A stretch of 64,000 nucleotides of DNA, taken from contig OY970070.1 in NCBI GenBank assembly GCA_963705355.1, positions 434,001-498,000 on the forward strand. Direction: 5' to 3'. The notes under the pieces were generated by a model. That model saw only the letters and a program-made list of their open reading frames with translations. It made no database searches and had not been told where the DNA came from. The stretch comes from COMBO-56-21 sp963705355. Lineage in GTDB: Archaea > Thermoplasmatota > Thermoplasmata > UBA10834. Every line of letters begins with the position of its first letter. The first letter of the stretch is position 1. The position numbers and the translations under genes were made by a program. Positions 9,035 to 16,760 of the stretch are shown here, piece after piece.

Positions 9035-9109
9035 CCGGGCCCTTTCGATGTGGGTCGTCGAGTGGATGCTAGGGGTTAATATTGGGCCGTACCATTCGGC
9101 ACACGCACG

Positions 9110-10336
9110 ATGACAGCGAAGAAGATGCTCCTGATTGTATGCGATGGCCTCTCCGACAGGCCTGTGAGAGAGTTGGACAAGAAGACTCCCCTTCAGGCTG
9201 CGAAGAAGCCCGCCATGGATGCGCTCGCGAGGCATGGCATCAGCGGCATGATGGACGTCATCGGGCCTGGCATCATCCCCGGAAGCGATACCGCGCATCT
9301 CGCGCTCTTTGGCTACGACCCATACAAGGTCTACGCTGGACGCGGGCCGATCGAGGCAGCGGGCGCGGGCATCGCGCTCGATCGAAGCGACGTGGCTTTC
9401 AGATGCAACTTCGCCACGGTTGACAAGAATCACCGGATCACAGACAGGCGCGCTGGTCGCATCAAGTCTGGGACCGATGAATTGGCCAAGGCGATCACTG
9501 GAATGGAGATCGACGGTGTCAAAGTCATTTTCAGAGAAGGCTCTGAGCACAGAGGCGTGCTTGTGCTGAAGGGAAAGGGTTTGGATCACAGGGTCTCAGA
9601 TGTCGATCCGCACCAGGAAGGCAAGGTGCTGCAATCGAAGGCTCTGGCTTCCGGGGCGAAGAAGACGGCCGAGATAGTGAATCAATTTGTGAAGAGATCA
9701 TCCGCGATTCTCGCGGCTCACCCCGTCAACAAGCAGAGGATCAAAGACGGACTCCCTCCAGCCAATATCATACTTCCGAGAGGGTCGGGAAGCATGAAGG
9801 AGTTCGAGCCGTTGAACGAGCGGTACGGGCTCACCTGCGCTGCCGTTGCTGGCGTCACTCTCGTGAAAGGCATTTGCCGCATTGTTGGGATGGAGGTGCC
9901 TGATGTCGTGGGCGCGACAGGAGGCCTTGATACAGACTACAAGGCCAAGGCGGACGCGGCTCTCCAGCTCCTGCAGAATCACGATTTCGTATTCGTCAAC
10001 ATCAAGGCGGGAGACATCGCCGGCCACGATGGCGACTTCCGGATGAAGATCCGCGTCGTGGAGAGCATCGACATGATGCTGGGAATGTTGCTCAAGGACA
10101 TGCACGAGGACGTCGTCGTTGCCTTGACCTGCGATCACTCCACGCCGGTATCGGTGAAGGAGCACAGCGCAGATCCCGTTCCGGTCACAGTCTCAGGTGG
10201 GGGCGCTCGGGTGGACGGGGTGCGCGAGTTCGACGAGATCTCCTGTGCGTCTGGAGCTCTCGGGAGAATAAGGGGCATGGACTTGATGCCCATCATGTTG
10301 GGAATGGCGGACCGTGCGAGAAAATTCGGAGCCTAA
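9110..10336 (+). CDS. apgM: 2,3-bisphosphoglycerate-independent phosphoglycerate mutase, archaeal type
   Basis: A 408-residue ApgM of the alkaline-phosphatase superfamily that interconverts 3- and 2-phosphoglycerate in glycolysis and gluconeogenesis. Visible features are the N-terminal metal site LLIVCDGLSDRP, the active-site serine in PGSDTAHLALFGYDP, AGRGPIEAAG, and the C-terminal metal ligands in KAGDIAGHDGD and LTCDHSTP. Length is normal for the family. With fbp and tpiA nearby, this window carries several lower gluconeogenic genes. It lies 75 nt downstream of tRNA-Ser and is probably transcribed separately. Confidence 0.96.
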   Translation: MTAKKMLLIVCDGLSDRPVRELDKKTPLQAAKKPAMDALARHGISGMMDVIGPGIIPGSDTAHLALFGYDPYKVYAGRGPIEAAGAGIALDRSDVAFRCNFATVDKNHRITDRRAGRIKSGTDELAKAITGMEIDGVKVIFREGSEHRGVLVLKGKGLDHRVSDVDPHQEGKVLQSKALASGAKKTAEIVNQFVKRSSAILAAHPVNKQRIKDGLPPANIILPRGSGSMKEFEPLNERYGLTCAAVAGVTLVKGICRIVGMEVPDVVGATGGLDTDYKAKADAALQLLQNHDFVFVNIKAGDIAGHDGDFRMKIRVVESIDMMLGMLLKDMHEDVVVALTCDHSTPVSVKEHSADPVPVTVSGGGARVDGVREFDEISCASGALGRIRGMDLMPIMLGMADRARKFGA

Positions 10337-10350
10337 CTGGCATTGCCTGA

Positions 10351-10632
10351 TTAGCTCTCTTTCAGGGATTTGTTGATCTGGTCCTCTTGAACGTGACCCA
10401 CGACCTTCACATCCGCTTTCTCAGTGCCCTTGATATCCCTCAGCCTTCGCTTGATGTTGTGTGCGAGCTGAATGCCGAGCGGGCAGAACGGAGATGTCGG
10501 CCTGAACGTGAGGCTGACGGTTTCTGCGGTCACCTTCAATTCGGAAATCAGGCCCATCTCGTAGACGCTCAAGTTAGTGTGTGGGTCGACGATCTCCTTG
10601 AGGATCGAAATAACCTCTTTCTCCGTGGGCAT
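10351..10632 (-). CDS. MIP18/SufT family (DUF59) iron-sulfur assembly protein
   Basis: A 93-residue single-domain MIP18-family protein. It shows the expected ILKEIVDPHTNLSVYEMGLI start, where family members have the conserved DP and GLI turn, and a TSPFCPLG loop carrying the conserved cysteine. Relatives take part in Fe-S cluster delivery (SufT, CIA2/Fam96) or in phenylacetate oxidation; a small archaeal stand-alone copy most likely helps Fe-S maturation. It converges on apgM, 14 nt apart. The family is sure; the exact role is inferred. Confidence 0.85.
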   Translation of the reverse strand: MPTEKEVISILKEIVDPHTNLSVYEMGLISELKVTAETVSLTFRPTSPFCPLGIQLAHNIKRRLRDIKGTEKADVKVVGHVQEDQINKSLKES

Positions 10633-10719
10633 CTTCTAATCGCCTGCTCCCTTCTGCTGGGTCCTGGGTGTCGTAGATTTCAAGCTGTAGATTAACTTAA
10701 CGCATTAGCCGTTGGGTCG

Positions 10720-11361
10720 TCAGATGGACTGCCTCTGTTTCTTGAAGTAGTTCAAGACGATCTTTCTCTGTCCCTTTCTGAGGATCTCCGACAAAGTCGA
10801 TGGCGAAACATCGAACATCCGCGCCAACTCCCTGAGGCTTATCCGCTTGGGATAATCGAAGTAGCCTCTTTCGAAGGCCACATGCGTGATCTTGTCCTGC
10901 CGATCTGTGAGGCTCTCTTTGTCGTCTATCTTGGTCAACTTGACTAGCTCCGCATCGACGCTCTTGCTCTTCAGATGGTCGAATATGCCCTTCAGGACAT
11001 CCTTGTCGCTCAGGACCAGAGTCCACTCGACCTTTCCTCCGCCCCTTGTCTCTGCAGATATCAGAAAGACATCCGAATCGGTGAGTATTCTGCAGATGTC
11101 GCATCTCGAAGTCGTGACAGCGCTGATGACCTTGCCTCTCTCCGTGACCGTGGTGTCGATTCTGGAAACTAGAGGGTTCTTCTTGATGTCGCTCAGGACC
11201 TCTTCCATTATGTCCTGGGGTCCGGCTATTTCCACGAGGTCTTTCACACCCCTTTCAGAGTATGGCACCCTTTCGAGAACCTTGATGGTCACGGGGTGTT
11301 TCATGGGGATCTCGCTCATCCAGTTTTTTGGAATTTTGAGAGATATGACTGCCTCCATCAT
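10720..11361 (-). CDS. HTH-bat domain transcriptional regulator
   Basis: An archaeal regulator of about 213 residues with a C-terminal HTH-bat domain (ISLRELARMFDVSPSTLSEILRKGQRKIV), as in bacterioopsin activator-like proteins. The N-terminal 150 residues form a ligand- or metal-sensing region containing a CDIC pair (residues near 88-91). The start is placed at the ATG at 11361 because an upstream extension would run into a TATA-like box (reverse strand, about 11411-11419) and lacks conserved-looking sequence. What it regulates is unknown. The divergent neighbour is nreA. Confidence 0.85.
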   Translation of the reverse strand: MMEAVISLKIPKNWMSEIPMKHPVTIKVLERVPYSERGVKDLVEIAGPQDIMEEVLSDIKKNPLVSRIDTTVTERGKVISAVTTSRCDICRILTDSDVFLISAETRGGGKVEWTLVLSDKDVLKGIFDHLKSKSVDAELVKLTKIDDKESLTDRQDKITHVAFERGYFDYPKRISLRELARMFDVSPSTLSEILRKGQRKIVLNYFKKQRQSI

Positions 11362-11518
11362 TGACTGACCCAACCCCCGAATTGAAGACGACCAGCTGGA
11401 ATGAGTCGCGGATATATTTACTTTAAGGTAGAGCGCCAACAACGCCTGTTCTGGCACCCTGCACTTTCGCTTGTCCCATACTCCCCCTTATCTATCCTTT
11501 TGGAGTTTACTAGCCAGG

Positions 11519-12832
11519 ATGGATCTATCTTCTTTCAGTCGCTCGAGTGTCATGGTGGACAGCTCGTCCATGTTCGACGAGCTCCTCACATTATCAGGAG
11601 TTTCTGCGAGATCCTCGAGGTGCGTCTACTGCAAGGGTTCTAAGATGCTCTGCGGCAAGGAAAGATGCTCAGTAATCGCTCGTTTCTACTCGGCATCGAA
11701 GACAAAGACGCAGATCGATAGCACCACGCTCGGCGGCTCCTGCCCTCCAAGCGTCTTCGTGGGGAGGATGGGATACCCGGATGTTGCTATTGGTCCGATG
11801 ATCCCGCCCGTCCATGGAGATACTTCACTCCTCGACACTCCGGAGAGATGGGTCGGGCTGTCCATCGACGACATCATCGATTTCAGGTCGACTCTCGTGA
11901 GGGGAATGCACAGAGTGAAAGTGAGCGATGTCGAGAATCCGAACAAGCTCGTCGTAAGGACCCGGGATCTGGCACTCGCCCGAAATCCTTCCGAGGTGGT
12001 CGCAGAGTTCCAGAGGAAGCCATCGGGAAGACTCACGGTCGATGACGACGTCCAGCCTTTCGGACCCTCGGCTCCCCTGAGCAGATTCGACGTCTCCAAC
12101 TGCCGGTTCGACAATAGGCTGGAGAAGGCCTTCTTCGATACGGACCTCAAGGCGCGGGACGCTGTTGTTTCCTTGTACAGGCAGGGAACGCTGGTTTCCC
12201 AGATCCAACGCGCATTCAGCATCGGCGCCTTCGGGATTGGAAAACGGAGGCGCTTCGTTCCCACCCGTTGGAGCATCACAGCTGTCGATTCGAACCTCGG
12301 CCTGCATATGCTCGAGACCACGAAGACGTACCCATCCATTAACGACTTCCGTGTCTACGAGACCTGCAGTCTGGACAATCGCTGGGCGATATTGATGATG
12401 CCGACCTCGTGGAGGTATGAGCTCATCGAGGCATGGTACCCGAACACCGCCTGGAACCCGGACAGCGACAGGATTGCCATCATGTCCGATTGGGAGTTCT
12501 ACGACGGCAGGACAGCATATGCTAGCATAGGTGGCTGCTACTATGCCGCGAGACTTGCGGTCAACGAGTTGCTGCAGAGGGAGCGCAGGCAGGCGGGAGT
12601 GTCAATCATGCGTGAAGCCCATCCAGGATACATTCTGCCTGTCGGAGTCTGGAACGTCAGAGAGAACGTCCGCGCCGCCCTCAGAAAACCGCCGAAGCGG
12701 TTCCGGTCGTTGAAGGAGGCGCTGGCACACATCTCCACAATCATGGACATACCTGTCTCAAGGTGGATCAAGAACAGCGCCGTCCTCAAGGATGCCCTCT
12801 ACCAGAAGCGGCTTGACGACCTCTGGAAGTGA
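11519..12832 (+). CDS. nreA: DNA repair protein NreA
   Basis: An archaeal Nre protein of about 437 residues. Near the N-terminus is a zinc motif CVYCKGSKMLCGKERC (Cx2Cx6Cx4C), followed by the conserved FVGRMGYPDVAIGPM and later LADFRS-like and WKNSA-like stretches typical of the family. Nre proteins take part in DNA damage repair and bind PCNA. The last residues, QKRLDDLW, read as a PCNA-interacting (PIP-like) motif. I chose the ATG at 11519 over a TTG at 11471 because the extra residues lie in the promoter region. The radical SAM gene follows after only 4 nt, suggesting a shared repair function. Confidence 0.9.
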   Translation: MDLSSFSRSSVMVDSSSMFDELLTLSGVSARSSRCVYCKGSKMLCGKERCSVIARFYSASKTKTQIDSTTLGGSCPPSVFVGRMGYPDVAIGPMIPPVHGDTSLLDTPERWVGLSIDDIIDFRSTLVRGMHRVKVSDVENPNKLVVRTRDLALARNPSEVVAEFQRKPSGRLTVDDDVQPFGPSAPLSRFDVSNCRFDNRLEKAFFDTDLKARDAVVSLYRQGTLVSQIQRAFSIGAFGIGKRRRFVPTRWSITAVDSNLGLHMLETTKTYPSINDFRVYETCSLDNRWAILMMPTSWRYELIEAWYPNTAWNPDSDRIAIMSDWEFYDGRTAYASIGGCYYAARLAVNELLQRERRQAGVSIMREAHPGYILPVGVWNVRENVRAALRKPPKRFRSLKEALAHISTIMDIPVSRWIKNSAVLKDALYQKRLDDLWK

Positions 12833-12836
12833 TTTG

Positions 12837-13628
12837 ATGGTCGTCAGACTGGTCGAATGCAGGACCGCAGTGTCACCGTCGCGGTTGCCCGGCCTCGATT
12901 GGGCGATCAACCCATACCGAGGATGTGGACATGCCTGCTCGTACTGCTACGCCCAGGATGTCACGAGGTTCGAGACTGGCAAGGAATGGGGAAGCGTCAT
13001 CGAGGTGAAGATCAACATAGTACCAAGGCTGAAGAAGGAGCTCGAGAAAAGTGCAGAGGGAGTCTATGGCATCGGGACTGTAACCGACCCGTATCAGCCT
13101 ATCGAGAAACAGTACGAGCTCACGAGAGGATGTCTCGTTCTCCTGAAACGGGCGGGGGCGAAGGTGACCATCCTCACGAAGTCCGACCTTGTCCTTCGTG
13201 ACCTTGATATCATTTCTGACTGGGATGGAGCTGAAGTCGGGATCAGCATCGGATGTCCGTACGATGATGTGGCAGCGATCACAGAGCCGGGAGCATGCTC
13301 TCCCAGCAAACGGTTCGAAGCCCTCGCGGCGCTCTCCAGAGCCGGCATCTCCAGTTACCTGATGGCCGCCCCTATCCTGCCAGGCGTCTGCGATTCCGAG
13401 GAGGCTCTCAAAGTCTTGGTCAGTCTCAGCGCCAAGGCGGGCGTGAAAAGAATCATCTGGGACGTCTTCAACCCAAAGCCCATGGCCACCCCTCGCCTCA
13501 GGCGATCTCTGTCATCGAAAGGACTCGCGCTCGGTCCCCTCCACACGAAGAGCGAGATTAACTCACTTCGCAGAATCCTCTCGTCCGAGTGCTCGGCATT
13601 GGGAATCGGACTTTCGGATGCTTTCTGA
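12837..13628 (+). CDS. Radical SAM protein, spore photoproduct lyase-like (SPL family)
   Basis: A radical SAM enzyme of about 263 residues. The [4Fe-4S] motif CGHACSYCYA (Cx3Cx2C) is near residue 26 and is followed by GIGTVTDPYQPIE and LTRGCL, as in the stand-alone SPL-like family. Spore photoproduct lyase itself repairs a UV thymine dimer; these non-spore relatives are uncharacterised but often classed with DNA repair. Position 4 nt after nreA supports a link to repair. The start is the ATG at 12837, just past the nreA stop; an upstream in-frame extension would overlap nreA. Confidence 0.88.
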   Translation: MVVRLVECRTAVSPSRLPGLDWAINPYRGCGHACSYCYAQDVTRFETGKEWGSVIEVKINIVPRLKKELEKSAEGVYGIGTVTDPYQPIEKQYELTRGCLVLLKRAGAKVTILTKSDLVLRDLDIISDWDGAEVGISIGCPYDDVAAITEPGACSPSKRFEALAALSRAGISSYLMAAPILPGVCDSEEALKVLVSLSAKAGVKRIIWDVFNPKPMATPRLRRSLSSKGLALGPLHTKSEINSLRRILSSECSALGIGLSDAF

Positions 13629-13712
13629 GAATCGTTCGGACTCGGTCGCGAGGTGAACCAATCCCAGCATTTGGAAGTGGACCAACCTAGCTCCTGCCCG
13701 GTGGCGCAACGG

Positions 13713-13719
13713 TTATATA
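13713..13719 (+). promoter_or_regulatory. TATA box of the thermosome gene
   Basis: TTATATA lies 38 nt upstream of the thermosome ATG. A GGAGG ribosome binding site sits at 13744-13748, 8 nt before the ATG. Together they define a short 5' leader. Confidence 0.75.
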
Positions 13720-13756
13720 GAAGCTCTAGCATACTCGAGTTCCGGAGGCAATACTG

Positions 13757-15418
13757 ATGTTGGGAGGCCAACCCGTAATAGTACTCAGGGAAGGAACGGA
13801 ATCGACGAGGGGCAAGACTGCTCACAACAACAACATAATGGCAGCCAGAGCCGTCGCTGACGCCGTCAGAAGCACCCTGGGTCCGAAGGGCATGGACAAG
13901 ATGCTCGTGGACAGCATGGGTGATATCGTGATCACCAATGACGGTGCTACGATACTGAAGGAACTGGATATTGAACATCCCGCGGCCAAGATGGTCGTGG
14001 AGGTCGCTAAAACTCAGGACGACGAATGCGGCGACGGAACGACTTCGGCAGTGGTCATTGCTGGGGAGCTTCTGAAGAAGTCAGAGGCGTTGATCGACCA
14101 GAACGTCCACCCGACCGTGATTTCGAACGGCTTCCGGCTTGCTGCTCAGGAGGCGATCAAGATCCTGAAGGGCATGGGAATTGAGGTCTCGCCTACTGAC
14201 AAGAAGACACTGAAGCTCGTCGCGACCACTGCCATGACTGGGAAGGGTGTGGGGAGCGAACGCGACCTGCTCGCCGACATTGCAGTTGAGGCAGTATCAT
14301 CCGTGGCTGAGAAGGAGGACGGAAAGTACCGCGCGGACATCGACAACATCCAGGTGGAGAAGAAGCACGGTGGCGCAGTCTCGGACACGAAGATGATCAA
14401 GGGACTTGTGCTCGACAAGGAGCGTGTGCATTCGAGAATGCCGCGCGTGGTCAAGGACGCGAAGATCGCTCTCGTGGACTCGGCGCTCGAGATTAAGAAG
14501 ACCGAGGTAGAGGCGAAGATTCAGATCAAGGACCCGACTCAGATGCAGAAGTTCCTCGACGAAGAGGAGAAGACCCTGAAGACAATGGTCGAGAAGGTCA
14601 AGAAGTCTGGAACGAACGTCCTGATTTGCGAGAAGGGAATCGACGATCTCGCGCAGCACTATCTGGCCAAAGAAGGCATCTATGCCGTTCGACGGGTCAA
14701 GAGGTCCGACATGGAGAAGCTCGCAAAGGCCACTGGTGGCAAGATCATCACCAACCTGGACGACCTCAAGGCGTCGGAGCTCGGATATGCCTCGCAGGTC
14801 GAGGAGAACAAGATCTCCGATTCGGACATGACGTTCGTTACAGGCTGCAAGAACCCCAAGGCCGTGTCGATTCTCATCCGAGGGGGAACGGAGCACGTTG
14901 TTGACGAGGTCGAGAGGGCGCTGCATGACGCTCTCAAGGTCGTCTCTGTGGCCATCGAGGATGGAGTCGTTGTTCCGGGCGGAGGTGCACCCGAGATTGA
15001 ACTAGCTCTCAGGCTCAGGGACTTCGGTCAGACGGTCGGCGGCAGAGAGCAGCTGGCCATCGAGGCGTTTGCCGAAGCGTTCGAAGTGATTCCATGGACC
15101 CTCGCGGAGAACGCGGGCATGGATTCAATGGATGTCATCATCGAGCTCAAGAGCGCGCACAATAGCAAGAAGGCCGGCAAGAACTTCGGCGTCAATGTCC
15201 TGGAGAACAAGGTCTCAGACATGATTGCCGCGAAGGTAATCGAGCCACTCCGCGTCAAGACTCAGGCCGTCCAATCCGCGACAGAGGTCGCATCGATGAT
15301 CCTCAGGATTGACGATGTGATCGCGTCGAAGAAGATGAGTCCATCAGAGATGGGCCCGCCACCGGGCGCTGGAGGAATGGGCGGCGGAATGGGCGGAATG
15401 CCCCCGGGCATGATGTAA
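13757..15418 (+). CDS. thsA: Thermosome (group II chaperonin) subunit
   Basis: A 553-residue group II chaperonin subunit, full length. It forms ATP-driven double rings that fold cytosolic proteins. Visible hallmarks are VRSTLGPKGMDKMLVDS, TNDGATIL, the ATPase motif GDGTTSAVV, VVPGGGAPEIEL, and DVIIELKSAH near the C-terminus. The tail is Gly/Met rich and ends PPGMM, as in archaeal thermosomes and GroEL. It has its own promoter with a strong ribosome binding site and is followed by a hairpin terminator. Only one subunit gene is present in this window. Confidence 0.98.
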   Translation: MLGGQPVIVLREGTESTRGKTAHNNNIMAARAVADAVRSTLGPKGMDKMLVDSMGDIVITNDGATILKELDIEHPAAKMVVEVAKTQDDECGDGTTSAVVIAGELLKKSEALIDQNVHPTVISNGFRLAAQEAIKILKGMGIEVSPTDKKTLKLVATTAMTGKGVGSERDLLADIAVEAVSSVAEKEDGKYRADIDNIQVEKKHGGAVSDTKMIKGLVLDKERVHSRMPRVVKDAKIALVDSALEIKKTEVEAKIQIKDPTQMQKFLDEEEKTLKTMVEKVKKSGTNVLICEKGIDDLAQHYLAKEGIYAVRRVKRSDMEKLAKATGGKIITNLDDLKASELGYASQVEENKISDSDMTFVTGCKNPKAVSILIRGGTEHVVDEVERALHDALKVVSVAIEDGVVVPGGGAPEIELALRLRDFGQTVGGREQLAIEAFAEAFEVIPWTLAENAGMDSMDVIIELKSAHNSKKAGKNFGVNVLENKVSDMIAAKVIEPLRVKTQAVQSATEVASMILRIDDVIASKKMSPSEMGPPPGAGGMGGGMGGMPPGMM

Positions 15419-15435
15419 ACCCAAAGGAATTTCCT

Positions 15436-15453
15436 CGAGGCCGCCCGGCCTCG
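15436..15453 (+). terminator. Hairpin terminator after the thermosome gene
   Basis: A perfect 8-bp stem CGAGGCCG/CGGCCTCG with a CC loop lies 17 nt after the stop and is followed by a T-rich run (CATTTATCATTTTTCG). Confidence 0.7.
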
Positions 15454-15545
15454 CTCATTTATCATTTTTCGACTTCTTTCTCTTGCTCTCCGGTGTTCGA
15501 CAAATGGTGGAGCAGAGGCGTGAATGCGCCACTCGCATATCGTGC

Positions 15546-15892
15546 TCAACTAGGGGGTCTTTGATTCGCCCGTCCACGTCTCTCGATCGACCTTCGAGGT
15601 GCTTCTTGGGTTCCGTTTCGACGGCGATTCGAAAACGCACTTGTGCCTTCCATGTCCGATCTCTCGGCCGTCATCTTCACTCGGTACCGTCCTTCTGCAT
15701 CGCACATCCACAGGCCGTAACGACCATCCTCTGGCCTTCTCTCTTCAAACGGCGGAAATGCTCTTTTCCTACCATAGATCGTCTTCGCTGAAGCTTTGAC
15801 ATTGAATGCTTCTTTGAAGGACGTCCCAGTGCGTTCTGGTCTGCAATAGGAGCACTCAGAAGTTCACTCGTTTGCCGGAGGCCAATGTCCAC
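15546..15892 (-). pseudogene. Possible decayed gene, unidentified
   Basis: The reverse strand carries two overlapping open stretches that look like pieces of one former gene. One is a short frame from 15892. The other is an open frame of 105 codons (15863 down to a TGA at 15546) without a usable start. That frame begins CSYCRPERTG and runs through GRKRAFPPFEERRPEDGRYG with a charged, soluble-protein composition. The first frame reopens further on after two TGA codons (15677-15679 and 15671-15673). One or two frameshifts would join them. I cannot assign a family; a degraded transposase or small zinc protein is possible, and chance openness cannot be excluded. Confidence 0.28.
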
Positions 15893-15964
15893 CGTCGGAT
15901 GAGGGGAAGTGCTATGTCGTTTCGTCAGAATCTACACTGAGAATCGAGTTCGTTGTCCTCTGAA

Positions 15965-16017
15965 AGATGCACCTTTCCTGCGCGGTAGCAGGTCGGATAT
16001 ACATATGAGGTGCATCT
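15965..16017. repeat. Nested inverted repeat
   Basis: AGATGCACCT at 15965-15974 is the exact reverse complement of AGGTGCATCT at 16008-16017. Inside the pair lies a second stem, CCTGC/GCAGG (15977-15981 and 15988-15992), with a 6-nt loop, and a TATA-like ATATACATATG. It could form a branched hairpin in RNA or a cruciform in DNA. Confidence 0.6.
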
Positions 16018-16280
16018 GTTAAATCTTGTATCATTTCTTGCAATAATTAGTCTATGTAGTTGGTGAACAAACTCCTCGTGAATGGTCTGGAAAGAGATTG
16101 GAGAGCCACAGGAGTCCGGCTTTCCATCGCGGGCCTGATCCGCCTGTTCTCATCTTCGTTTCATGGATACTGGCTCTTGTCTAGTTTCGACTGCTTGTCA
16201 ACTGTCTGCGCGGTCGCAATGTGCTGTGCATGCATGTGAATGGGCAGCGCAACCCGTGGGTGCATAACCCAGGGATGCTA

Positions 16281-16300
16281 TGCCACGTCAAGACGTGGCA
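16281..16300. repeat. Perfect palindrome in the integrase upstream region
   Basis: TGCCACGTC and GACGTGGCA (9-bp arms) are separated by AA. This is a compact near-perfect dyad suitable as a protein-binding site. It has no T-tract and no gene ends nearby, so it is unlikely to be a terminator. Confidence 0.6.
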
Positions 16301-16437
16301 CACTTGTCAGCCATGCTAAAGAGTAGCACAGCGTCTGCCGTTGTCGGACGATATTACTCATATCAGGTATAATGATAAATGAAATAAAGATTTCATATCA
16401 ATTTGTATATATGATAACTATAATTGACGCCTATTCG

Positions 16438-16456
16438 TTGCCCCCTAGAGGGGCAA
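16438..16456. repeat. Inverted repeat in the integrase upstream region
   Basis: TTGCCCC and GGGGCAA (7-bp arms) flank CTAGA. It lies just downstream of the most AT-rich part of the noncoding region. Confidence 0.5.
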
Positions 16457-16692
16457 GAATACAAATGAGCTCACGGATCGTAGAATATCCGGACTTAGTC
16501 AAGCGTTTTGCTCGTTCTTTGCGCCGCCGTGTTATACTTTAGCACGCATTTGAGCACGATTTCATGCTGGTGAAGGCAGCGAATCATGTTCACTGAGGAA
16601 AAACGGCAACAAATCGGGTATTAGTTGACGCTTTTGGTAGGGCTTCTCGAGGCGCCGATCCTCCGAGGGCATTTTGGGACCGAAATGCGACA

Positions 16693-16702
16693 TTTTTAAA
16701 TA
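16693..16702 (+). promoter_or_regulatory. TATA box of the integrase gene
   Basis: TTTTTAAATA matches the archaeal TATA consensus. Transcription should begin near 16725-16730, which falls in the palindrome at 16722-16737 and excludes the upstream TTG at 16719 as a start codon. Confidence 0.65.
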
Positions 16703-16721
16703 GGCACAAACCAATGCTTTG

Positions 16722-16737
16722 TCGGACATCTGTCCGA
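16722..16737. promoter_or_regulatory. Palindrome at the integrase transcription start, putative operator
   Basis: TCGGACA and TGTCCGA (7-bp arms) surround TC and lie 20 nt downstream of the TATA box. A protein bound here would block initiation, so autoregulation by the integrase or another repressor is plausible. A role as a recombination site is an alternative. Confidence 0.45.
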
Positions 16738-16760
16738 AGCCGAAGGGATGGGAACCTAGC

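Larger units (their letters stand above)
15454..16692. other. Long AT-rich, repeat-bearing noncoding region
   Basis: About 1.2 kb between the thermosome terminator and the integrase promoter has no convincing intact gene on either strand; this is exceptional in an otherwise tightly packed window. It is AT-rich, especially 16360-16430. It contains several inverted repeats listed separately, a possible gene relic at its left end, and TATA-like stretches. It may be the remains of an integrated element or a structural site for the adjacent recombinase. Confidence 0.6.
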
